From: Antarcticimicrobium luteum
Lineage (GTDB): Bacteria; Pseudomonadota; Alphaproteobacteria; Rhodobacterales; Rhodobacteraceae
Assembly: GCF_004358185.1 (NCBI RefSeq)
Contig: NZ_SMUV01000065.1
Span: 62,001-126,000 of the forward strand
Reading direction: 5' to 3'
Length of the DNA stretch: 64,000 nucleotides
Made by a program: the position numbers and the translations under genes. Numbering within the stretch: the first letter of the stretch is position 1; each line of letters starts with the position of its first letter. Below, one piece after another: positions 54,689 to 61,913 of this stretch. The notes under the pieces are model-generated. The model saw only the letters and a program-made list of their open reading frames with translations, did not search any database and was not told the DNA's origin.

Positions 54689-56545
54689 ATGCTGCGAATT
54701 GAAAACATTTCCTATGCGGTCGCTGGCCGCCCCCTCTTCGACGGCGCCAGCGCCACCATTCCCGATGGCCACAAGGTCGGGCTTGTCGGGCGCAACGGCG
54801 CCGGCAAGACCACCTTGTTCCGCCTGCTGCGCGGCGAGCTTGCGCTGGAGTCGGGATCGATCTCGCTGCCGGCCCGCGCCCGCATCGGTGGCATCGCGCA
54901 GGAGGTGCCCTCCTCGGACACCTCGCTGATCGACACCGTGCTGGCGGCCGATACCGAACGCGCCGCGCTGCTGGAGGAATCCGAGACCGCCACCGATCCC
55001 GCCCGCATCGCCGAGATCCAGACCCGTCTGGCCGACATCGACGCCTGGTCGGCCGAGGCGCGCGCCGCCTCGATCCTCAAGGGGCTGGGCTTTGACGACG
55101 CCGCGCAAAAGCGGCCCTGCGCCGATTTCTCCGGCGGCTGGCGGATGCGCGTGGCGCTGGCCGCCGTGCTGTTCTCGCAGCCCGACCTGCTGCTACTGGA
55201 CGAACCGACCAACTATCTCGACCTCGAGGGCGCGCTCTGGCTGGAAAACTACCTGGCCCGCTATCCCCACACGGTGATCATCATCAGCCACGACCGCGGG
55301 CTTCTGAACCGCGCCGTCGGCGCCATCCTGCATCTGGAGGGAAAGAAGCTCACCCTCTACAGCGGCCCCTACGACCAGTTTGCCCGCCAGCGCGCCGAAC
55401 AGCGCGCGCTGCAGGCGGCAGCGGCCCGCAAACAGGATGCCCGCCGGGCCCACCTGCAAAGTTTCGTCGACCGGTTCAAGGCCAAGGCCAGCAAGGCCAA
55501 ACAGGCCCAGTCGCGGGTCAAGATGCTGGAAAAGATGGAAAAGATCACCGCGCCCGAGGATGCGGCGCGCACCGTCTTCACCTTTCCCGAGCCTGAGGAG
55601 CTGTCGCCGCCGATCATCTCGCTCGAGGGCGCCTCGACCGGCTATGGCGATACCGTGGTGCTGCGCGGCATGACCCTGCGCATCGATCAGGACGACCGCA
55701 TCGCGCTGCTGGGCCGCAACGGCGAGGGCAAATCGACCCTGTCCAAGATGCTGTCGGGCCGGCTGCCGGTGATCGACGGCAAGATGGCCCGCTCGTCCAA
55801 GCTGCGCATCGGCTTCTTCGCCCAGCACCAGGTGGACGAGCTCTATGTCGACGAAACCCCGCTGCAACACCTGCAGCGCGCCCGCCCCGGCGAACAGCAA
55901 TCGAAGCTGCGCGCGCGGCTGGCCGGCTTCGGCCTTGGCGCCGATCAGGCGGAAACCACCGTCGCCCAGCTCTCTGGCGGACAAAAGGCGCGGCTGTCGC
56001 TGCTGCTGGCGACGCTCGATGCGCCGCACATGCTGATCCTCGACGAGCCCACCAACCACCTCGACATCGAGAGCCGCGAGGCGCTGGTCGAGGCGCTCAC
56101 CGCCTATACCGGCGCAGTGATCCTGGTCAGTCACGACATGCACCTGCTGTCGCTGGTGGCCGACCGGCTCTGGCTGGTCTCGGACGGCACCGTCAAACCC
56201 TATGACGGCGATCTGGAGGCCTATCGCAGCTTCCTGCTCTCCGCCGACAAGCCGGCCTCCAAACAGGCCGCCAAACCCGAGGCGGCCAAACCCAAACGGG
56301 CCACGCGCGAAACGCTTATGGCCCTGCGCGCCGAGGTTCGCAAAGGCGAGGCAAGGGTCGAAAAGCTGAACGAGATGCGCGACAAGCTGGCCTCGAAACT
56401 GGCCAACCCGGCGCTGTACGAGGACGGGAAGCTGGGCGAGATGGAGGTCTGGCAGCGCAAATACGCCGAGGTGATGGAGGGGCTCGACCGCGCCGAGGCC
56501 ATTTGGATGCAGGCGCTGGAAAAACTCGAGGCCGCCGGAGGCTGA
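54689..56545 (+). CDS. ABC-F family ATPase
   Basis: 618 residues with two ABC cassettes and no membrane segment. The first has GRNGAGKTTL and FSGGWRMRV, the second GRNGEGKSTL and LSGGQKARL, each followed by LLLDEPTNYLD or LILDEPTNHLD. A charged interdomain linker lies between them, and a C-terminal coiled coil (about 545-615) resembles Uup/YheS. ABC-F proteins act on ribosomes. The ATG at 54689 is where homology starts. Confidence 0.92.
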   Translation: MLRIENISYAVAGRPLFDGASATIPDGHKVGLVGRNGAGKTTLFRLLRGELALESGSISLPARARIGGIAQEVPSSDTSLIDTVLAADTERAALLEESETATDPARIAEIQTRLADIDAWSAEARAASILKGLGFDDAAQKRPCADFSGGWRMRVALAAVLFSQPDLLLLDEPTNYLDLEGALWLENYLARYPHTVIIISHDRGLLNRAVGAILHLEGKKLTLYSGPYDQFARQRAEQRALQAAAARKQDARRAHLQSFVDRFKAKASKAKQAQSRVKMLEKMEKITAPEDAARTVFTFPEPEELSPPIISLEGASTGYGDTVVLRGMTLRIDQDDRIALLGRNGEGKSTLSKMLSGRLPVIDGKMARSSKLRIGFFAQHQVDELYVDETPLQHLQRARPGEQQSKLRARLAGFGLGADQAETTVAQLSGGQKARLSLLLATLDAPHMLILDEPTNHLDIESREALVEALTAYTGAVILVSHDMHLLSLVADRLWLVSDGTVKPYDGDLEAYRSFLLSADKPASKQAAKPEAAKPKRATRETLMALRAEVRKGEARVEKLNEMRDKLASKLANPALYEDGKLGEMEVWQRKYAEVMEGLDRAEAIWMQALEKLEAAGG

Positions 56546-56749
56546 GCCGCGGCCGATCGAGGGCGGCGGCGGCCCGTTCGCGCCGCCACCGCCCGGCCAC
56601 CCCCTGACCCGCGCCGCGTCCTTTCCGCCCGAATCTCCCCGCCGGAGGCCCGCCCCGCAGGGGCGCCCGCCGCCGCCCCGTTGTCACGCGGGGGTTTCAA
56701 TTCCGCGCCCGCCGGGCCAGGCTGCGGACACCCGAACCAGAGGCCGACG

Positions 56750-57382
56750 ATGGACACCGCCTTTCTGATCACCGCCTTCGTGACGCTCTTCGTGATTGTC
56801 GACCCGATCGGGCTGACCCCGATGTTCGTGGCGCTGACCCAGGGCATGGGCCCGGCACAGCGCCGCGCCATCGGGCTGCGGGCCTGCCTGACGGCGGCGG
56901 TGCTGCTCACGCTCTTTGCCGGTTTCGGCGAGGCGGTGCTGGGCTTCATCGGCATCTCGATGCCCGCCTTTCGCGTGGCCGGCGGCATCCTGCTGTTTCT
57001 CACCGCCCTCGACATGCTGTTCGAACGCCGAACCAAGCGCCGCGCCGGTCAGGCCGAAGAGGCCGAGGAAGAGGACGACAGCCACGATCCCTCGGTCTTT
57101 CCGCTCGCCATCCCGCTGATCGCCGGTCCGGGGGCCATCGCCACCATGATCCTGCTGGCCGGCCAGAAGCCCGGGCTGACAGGCCTTGCCATGGTGATCG
57201 GCGTGATGCTGGCGGTGCTGGCGCTTCTCTTCGTGCTGTTTCTGTCCGCCGGCCTGTTCGAACGTGCGATGGGCAAGACCGGGATCAACGTGGTCACCCG
57301 GCTTCTGGGCATGCTGCTGGCCGCGCTCTCGGTGCAATTCGTGCTCGACGGGCTGCGCGCCTTTGGCCTGGCCAACTGGTAA
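56750..57382 (+). CDS. MarC-family integral membrane protein
   Basis: 210 residues, about six helices in two repeats. FVTLFVIVDPIGLTPMFVALT and FPLAIPLIAGPGAIATMI are the MarC/UPF0056 signatures. The function of the family is not established. The start at 56750 fits the first helix; in-frame codons upstream of it lack homology. Confidence 0.88.
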   Translation: MDTAFLITAFVTLFVIVDPIGLTPMFVALTQGMGPAQRRAIGLRACLTAAVLLTLFAGFGEAVLGFIGISMPAFRVAGGILLFLTALDMLFERRTKRRAGQAEEAEEEDDSHDPSVFPLAIPLIAGPGAIATMILLAGQKPGLTGLAMVIGVMLAVLALLFVLFLSAGLFERAMGKTGINVVTRLLGMLLAALSVQFVLDGLRAFGLANW

Positions 57383-57433
57383 CCGCGCGCGCAATGCCTA
57401 CATCTGTGCCATGAGGTTTCGGAGATCGCCCGC

Positions 57434-58015
57434 ATGAGCAGTTGGGATACAGGCCGTCTGGTCTATCTGGGGCTGCTGGGCGCCGTCCTGGTGGTCTGGC
57501 TGATCGTCCATAACCGCCAGTCACTGGGCCGCACCCTGCAACAGGCCCTGGGCTGGGCGCTGATCTTTCTCGCCATGATCGCCGTGGTGGGGCTGTGGGA
57601 CGACATCCGCCGCACCGCGCTGCCGGGCCGCGCCGCCGTGGCCTCCGAGAACCGGATCGAGGTGCCGCGCTCGCCCGACGGGCATTTCTATCTGACCCTT
57701 CTGGTCAATGACGCGCCGGTGAATTTCATGGTCGATACCGGTGCCAGCGCCGTGGTCCTCAGCGCCCGGGACGCCGCCCGCGCCGGCATCGATACCGGCA
57801 CTCTGGCCTATACCGGGCGGGCCAACACCGCCAACGGCATGGTGCGCACCGCGCCGGTGCGGCTGGACCGGATCGGCCTCGGTCCGGTCAGCGACCGCAA
57901 CGTGCGCGCCTGGGTGAACCAGGGCGAGATGGACACATCGCTGCTCGGCATGTCCTATCTTGAGCGTTGGGGCCGGATCGAGATCGTCGGCCGCAGCCTG
58001 GTGCTGGAACGGTAA
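57434..58015 (+). CDS. retropepsin-like aspartic protease, TIGR02281 type
   Basis: 193 residues. Two N-terminal hydrophobic segments (about 8-27 and 38-57) precede a single aspartic-protease half domain with NFMVDTGASAVVLS (catalytic Asp-Thr-Gly) and a later DTSLLGMSYLERW. A single lobe suggests it acts as a homodimer on the outside of the inner membrane. Substrates are unknown. Confidence 0.87.
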   Translation: MSSWDTGRLVYLGLLGAVLVVWLIVHNRQSLGRTLQQALGWALIFLAMIAVVGLWDDIRRTALPGRAAVASENRIEVPRSPDGHFYLTLLVNDAPVNFMVDTGASAVVLSARDAARAGIDTGTLAYTGRANTANGMVRTAPVRLDRIGLGPVSDRNVRAWVNQGEMDTSLLGMSYLERWGRIEIVGRSLVLER

Positions 58016-58118
58016 CCGCCCCGCCCCGGCGCATTGACCAGGATCAAGGTCCAGCGGTCCCGGATCGATTTGACTGGGACGGTGCGCCAATCGGGCGCGC
58101 CTGCAAGGGAGCCGATCC

Positions 58119-58631
58119 GTGGAAGACCCGAAACAGCCCGGCATCCCCGATCCCCCGGCGGTCCGTCGGCTGGTCCGCGCGATCTGGGTCGGCGGGCTGA
58201 TCCTGACCCCGCTGGTGGGCCTGGCCGCGCGCCAGACCCTGGCCGCGCGGGGCATTCCCGTGGTCGGGCTGTCGCGGGGCGTGTCGCTGATCCTGCCCGT
58301 GACCCTGTTCTTCGAGGTGCCCTTTGTCATCCTCGCCGCGATCGTGCGGCGCCTGCTGCGGAAAACCGTCCGGCAACAGCCAGAGGCGCTGACCAGGTGG
58401 CTGTACATGTCCGCCGGCTCCTTTGCCGGAATGCTGGCAACGATCGCCTACAGCCAGTTCGACATGTTCCTCTATTCCGGCCCCGGCGGCTTCGGCGAGG
58501 TGGTGGGCATGATGCTGGCGCTGTGGATGCTCACCCTGCCCTCCTTCCTGGCCATCGGCGCGGCCGGCGCCGGCGTCGGCGCGGTGGTGGGGCAGCTCCT
58601 CTGGCGCCTCCGTTCCATCCGGGGCCGATAG
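58119..58631 (+). CDS. hypothetical membrane protein
   Basis: 170 residues with about four hydrophobic segments (around 24-42, 52-76, 94-112 and 122-160). A GTG start is supported by AAGGGAG seven bases upstream. No motif or family is recognised. It lies between the aspartic protease (plus) and the convergent holC gene. Confidence 0.65.
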   Translation: MEDPKQPGIPDPPAVRRLVRAIWVGGLILTPLVGLAARQTLAARGIPVVGLSRGVSLILPVTLFFEVPFVILAAIVRRLLRKTVRQQPEALTRWLYMSAGSFAGMLATIAYSQFDMFLYSGPGGFGEVVGMMLALWMLTLPSFLAIGAAGAGVGAVVGQLLWRLRSIRGR

Positions 58632-58637
58632 CGCCCT

Positions 58638-59093
58638 CTACCGCTCCGCCTTCTTCTCCCAGCGCCCCGATTCCTCCGACCAGTATTGCGCCGAACAGCC
58701 CGCATCGGTCAGCGCCTTCCACTGGCTCCGCGCCTGGTCCAAGGCCTCGGGATCGTGGCCGTCGAACAGGACGCAGACCCGCTCCAGCGCCTGCACCTCC
58801 TCGGGCGTGACCCCGGCTCCGTCCACCGCCATCAGGCAGGCGGGATCGTTCGCCGCCGCCCCGGTGGTCAGCAGGATCGGCTGATCGGCGTCATGCGGCC
58901 CGCCCGCCAGCCCATGCGGCAGGAACCCGTCGTCGGCCCCCTGCCACAGCTTTTCGTCCAGCCATTCCAAACGCCCGGCGTCGGTGCCGCGCACCGCGAT
59001 GCGCCATCCCGCCTCGCGCGCCTTGCCCAGCAGCACCGGCAGGGTCGCCTCCAGCGGACGCCGCGTCAGGTGATAGAAAAAGGCCGCGCCCAT
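58638..59093 (-). CDS. holC: DNA polymerase III subunit chi
   Basis: 151 residues. FFYHLTRRPLEATLPVLLGKAREAGWRIAVRG and LDEKLWQGADDGFLPHGLAGG are the family's landmarks. HolC bridges the clamp loader and single-strand-binding protein. It lies 18 bases downstream of pepA, a common pairing in Alphaproteobacteria. Confidence 0.9.
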   Translation of the reverse strand: MGAAFFYHLTRRPLEATLPVLLGKAREAGWRIAVRGTDAGRLEWLDEKLWQGADDGFLPHGLAGGPHDADQPILLTTGAAANDPACLMAVDGAGVTPEEVQALERVCVLFDGHDPEALDQARSQWKALTDAGCSAQYWSEESGRWEKKAER

Positions 59094-59111
59094 CGTCCTG
59101 TCCCCAGAGCC

Positions 59112-60593
59112 CTATTCTGTCTCGAACCGGTCCCGCACCAGACGGTCCAGCGCCATCACGCCCCAGCCGGTCGCCCCCTTGGGCGCCAGATCGGTGCCGT
59201 CCTTGACCGAGGCCACCCCGGCGATGTCCAGGTGGACCCAGGGTGTGCCCTCCTGCACGAACCGCTTCAGGAACTGCGCCGCGGTGATCGAGCCCGCAGG
59301 CCGGCCGCCCACGTTCTTCATGTCGGCGATGCGCGACTTGAGCTGGTCGTCATAGGCCTTGCCCAGCGGCATCCGCCAGGCGCCCTCGCCCTCTGCCGCC
59401 GCCGCCTTGAGGAAATCGCCGCAGAGCGCGTCGTCGTTCGAGAACACCCCGGCATTCTCATGGCCCAGCCCGATGATGATCGCGCCGGTCAGCGTGGCCA
59501 GGTCGATCATCCCGGCGGGCTTGAAGCGCTCCTGCGCATACCACATCACATCGCAGAGCACCAAACGCCCCTCGGCATCGGTGTTGATGATCTCGACGGT
59601 GTCGCCCTTCATCGAGGCCACCACGTCGCCCGGCCGCGTCGCCGTGCTCGACGGCATGTTCTCCACCAGCCCGACCAGCCCGACCACATTCGCCCGTGCC
59701 TTGCGCAGCGCCAGCGCCCGCATGGTGCCGGTCACCGTGCCGGCGCCGCCCATGTCCATGGTCATGTCCTCCATGCCGACGGCGGGCTTCAGGCTGATGC
59801 CGCCGGTGTCGAACACCACGCCCTTGCCGACCAGCGCCAGCGGCGCCGCATCCGCCGCGCCGCCCTTCCACTGCATCACCGCCACCTTGGTGGGGCTGGC
59901 CGAGCCCTGCCCGACGCTCAGCAGCGCCCGCATGCCGAGCTGCTCCAGCTCCGCCTCTTCCAGCACCTCGACCTCCAGTCCCAGATCGCGCATCTGCTCG
60001 ATCCGGGCCGCGAATTCGCCGGTGGTCAGAACGTTGGCAGGCTCATTGACCAGATCGCGGGTCATGAACACGCCCTCGGCCACCGCCAGCAGCGGCGCGG
60101 CCTCGGCCTCCAGCTTTTCCGGCCCGGCGGACATCACGGTGACCGCGCCGACAGGATCCTTGTCGTCTTCCGCGGTCTTGTGCACATCGAAGGCATAGCC
60201 GCGCAGCGCCATCCCCTGCACCAGCGCCGCCGCCTGCCGAAGCACGACCCCCAGCGCCAGCAGAACCGGCGCGCCCGCCGCCCGCGCCGCCAGCGCCGCG
60301 CCGGCCTTGCGCGCGGCCACTGCATCGGCCTTGCGGTCCAGCACCAGAACGTCCAGCGCCTCGGCCGCCAGTCCGGCAGGCCAGGCCAGCGAGATCACCT
60401 CGCCGCTCTTGACCTTTTCGAACCGCGCGCTGTCCACCAGCCGCTTGATCGCGCCCTTGCTCAGCCGGTTTGCCCGCCGCGCGGCAGGGTCCATCGTGCC
60501 CTCGGGCGTGACCGTCACGGCAAGGCGCCCCTCGGCCCCGGCCAGGGCCTCGAGATCAAGCGCGGCAAAGCGGATCGGTGTCGGTCGGGTCAT
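59112..60593 (-). CDS. pepA: leucyl aminopeptidase (M17)
   Basis: 493 residues. VGKGVVFDTGGISLKP holds metal-binding and catalytic Lys residues, and NTDAEGRLVL is the M17 signature. It removes N-terminal residues from peptides with two metal ions in a cytosolic hexamer. The start at 60593 has GGAG six bases upstream; a very long in-frame opening beyond it is an antisense artefact over lptG. Confidence 0.93.
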   Translation of the reverse strand: MTRPTPIRFAALDLEALAGAEGRLAVTVTPEGTMDPAARRANRLSKGAIKRLVDSARFEKVKSGEVISLAWPAGLAAEALDVLVLDRKADAVAARKAGAALAARAAGAPVLLALGVVLRQAAALVQGMALRGYAFDVHKTAEDDKDPVGAVTVMSAGPEKLEAEAAPLLAVAEGVFMTRDLVNEPANVLTTGEFAARIEQMRDLGLEVEVLEEAELEQLGMRALLSVGQGSASPTKVAVMQWKGGAADAAPLALVGKGVVFDTGGISLKPAVGMEDMTMDMGGAGTVTGTMRALALRKARANVVGLVGLVENMPSSTATRPGDVVASMKGDTVEIINTDAEGRLVLCDVMWYAQERFKPAGMIDLATLTGAIIIGLGHENAGVFSNDDALCGDFLKAAAAEGEGAWRMPLGKAYDDQLKSRIADMKNVGGRPAGSITAAQFLKRFVQEGTPWVHLDIAGVASVKDGTDLAPKGATGWGVMALDRLVRDRFETE

Positions 60594-60815
60594 CGGGATC
60601 TCCAGGTGATGTAAGGGCGTGCGACATGGGTAGCGCAGCCACCGCCGATTGGCCAGATTGCAGTTTTCCCCGCCTGGCAATTGCATTAAGGTCTGCCGCA
60701 AAACCAGGGCCGGCTCCGGGGGGATTGCAGTGCCAAAACGCGACAGCGGCATGACGCCGCCCGATCTGCTGTCTGTTCTGCTGTCCGTTCCATCGGGCGT
60801 CCGGGGGGCGCCTGA
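60594..60815. other. 222-bp divergent region where lptF would be expected
   Basis: This gap separates pepA (minus) from lptG (plus). In related genomes, lptF lies here (from memory). Only a 29-codon frame starting with GTG at 60730 (VPKRDSGMTPPD...) is seen; it runs to a TGA at 60817-60819 that overlaps the lptG start. Its first residues loosely recall the MPKFDRY start of LptF, but nothing else of LptF is present. Confidence 0.5.
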
Positions 60816-61913
60816 ATGATTCTCGATCTCTATTTCGCCCGGCGCTTCCTGCAGGCCTTCATGACCATCGCGGCCATCTTTCTGGCGCTGATCCTGCTGA
60901 TCGACATGATCGAGCAGTTGCGCCGGTTCGAGGGGCTCGACGTCGGCCTGGGCCAGCTCTTGCGACTCAGCCTGCTCAGCGCGCCCGGCGCGATGAGCCA
61001 GATCCTGCCGCTGGTGATGATCCTGTCCACCATCGTGCTCTTCGTCGGGCTGGCGCGCAGCAGCGAACTGGTGGTGACCCGCGCCGCCGGACGCTCCGGC
61101 CTGCGGGCGCTGGCCGCGCCGGCCGCGGTGGCGCTGGTGATCGGCGGGCTGGCGGTCTCTACGCTGAACCCGATCGTGGCGGCCACATCGAACCGCTATG
61201 CGCAGCTGTCCGAAACCTTCCGCGGCAGCGGACTGTCGGTGCTCTCGCTCAGCGGTGAGGGGCTGTGGCTGCGCCAGGGCAGCCCGCGCGGCCAGTCGGT
61301 GATCCACGCCACCGGCCACGGCGGCGACGCGGTGACGCTTTATGACGTGACCATCCTGACCTTCGCCCCGGACGGCGGCCCGGTGCGCCGAACCATGGCG
61401 AAAAGCGCTCGGCTGGAGGACGCGGCCTGGGTGCTGACCGATGCCAAGGTCTGGCCGCTCGCCGCCGGGCTGAACCCCGAGGCGACCGCCGCCCGCCACG
61501 ACACGCTGCGGATTCCCACCACGCTGACCCGCGACCGCATCCGCGACAGTCTCGGCCGCCCCTCCGGCGTGTCGATCTACGAATTGCCCACGACCATCCG
61601 CCAGCTGGCCCAGGCCGGCTTCGCCACCCGCCGGCACGAGGTCTGGTATCAGGTCGAGCTGGCCCGGCCGCTGTTCCTGGTGGCGATGGTGCTGGTCGGC
61701 GCCGCCTTTACCATGCGCCATACCCGCTTTGGCGGCACCGGCGTGGCGGTGCTCTCTGCCGTGTTGCTGGGCTTCGCGCTCTATTTCATCCGCAACTTTG
61801 CCCAGATCCTCGGCGAAAACGGCCAGCTCCCGGTGGCGCTGGCCGCCTGGGCGCCGCCGATGGCGGCGCTGTTCCTTGCGCTCGGGCTGCTGCTGCACGC
61901 GGAGGACGGGTGA
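60816..61913 (+). CDS. lptG: LPS export permease LptG
   Basis: 365 residues of the YjgP/YjgQ family: three N-terminal helices, a periplasmic jellyroll-like domain (about 120-270) and three C-terminal helices. MILDLYFARRFLQAF, IDMIEQLRRFEG and RSSELVVTRAAGRS fit LptG rather than LptF, as do the C-terminal FIRNFAQILGENGQ and the overlap with lptD. LptG normally forms a heterodimer with LptF above the LptB ATPase; no lptF is next to it. Confidence 0.9.
   Translation: MILDLYFARRFLQAFMTIAAIFLALILLIDMIEQLRRFEGLDVGLGQLLRLSLLSAPGAMSQILPLVMILSTIVLFVGLARSSELVVTRAAGRSGLRALAAPAAVALVIGGLAVSTLNPIVAATSNRYAQLSETFRGSGLSVLSLSGEGLWLRQGSPRGQSVIHATGHGGDAVTLYDVTILTFAPDGGPVRRTMAKSARLEDAAWVLTDAKVWPLAAGLNPEATAARHDTLRIPTTLTRDRIRDSLGRPSGVSIYELPTTIRQLAQAGFATRRHEVWYQVELARPLFLVAMVLVGAAFTMRHTRFGGTGVAVLSAVLLGFALYFIRNFAQILGENGQLPVALAAWAPPMAALFLALGLLLHAEDG

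Noticed and set aside
60594-61898. N-terminal extension of pepA across lptG
   Set aside because: M17 homology starts at 60593 with a good ribosome site; the extension is antisense to lptG and very Gln/His/Arg-rich.
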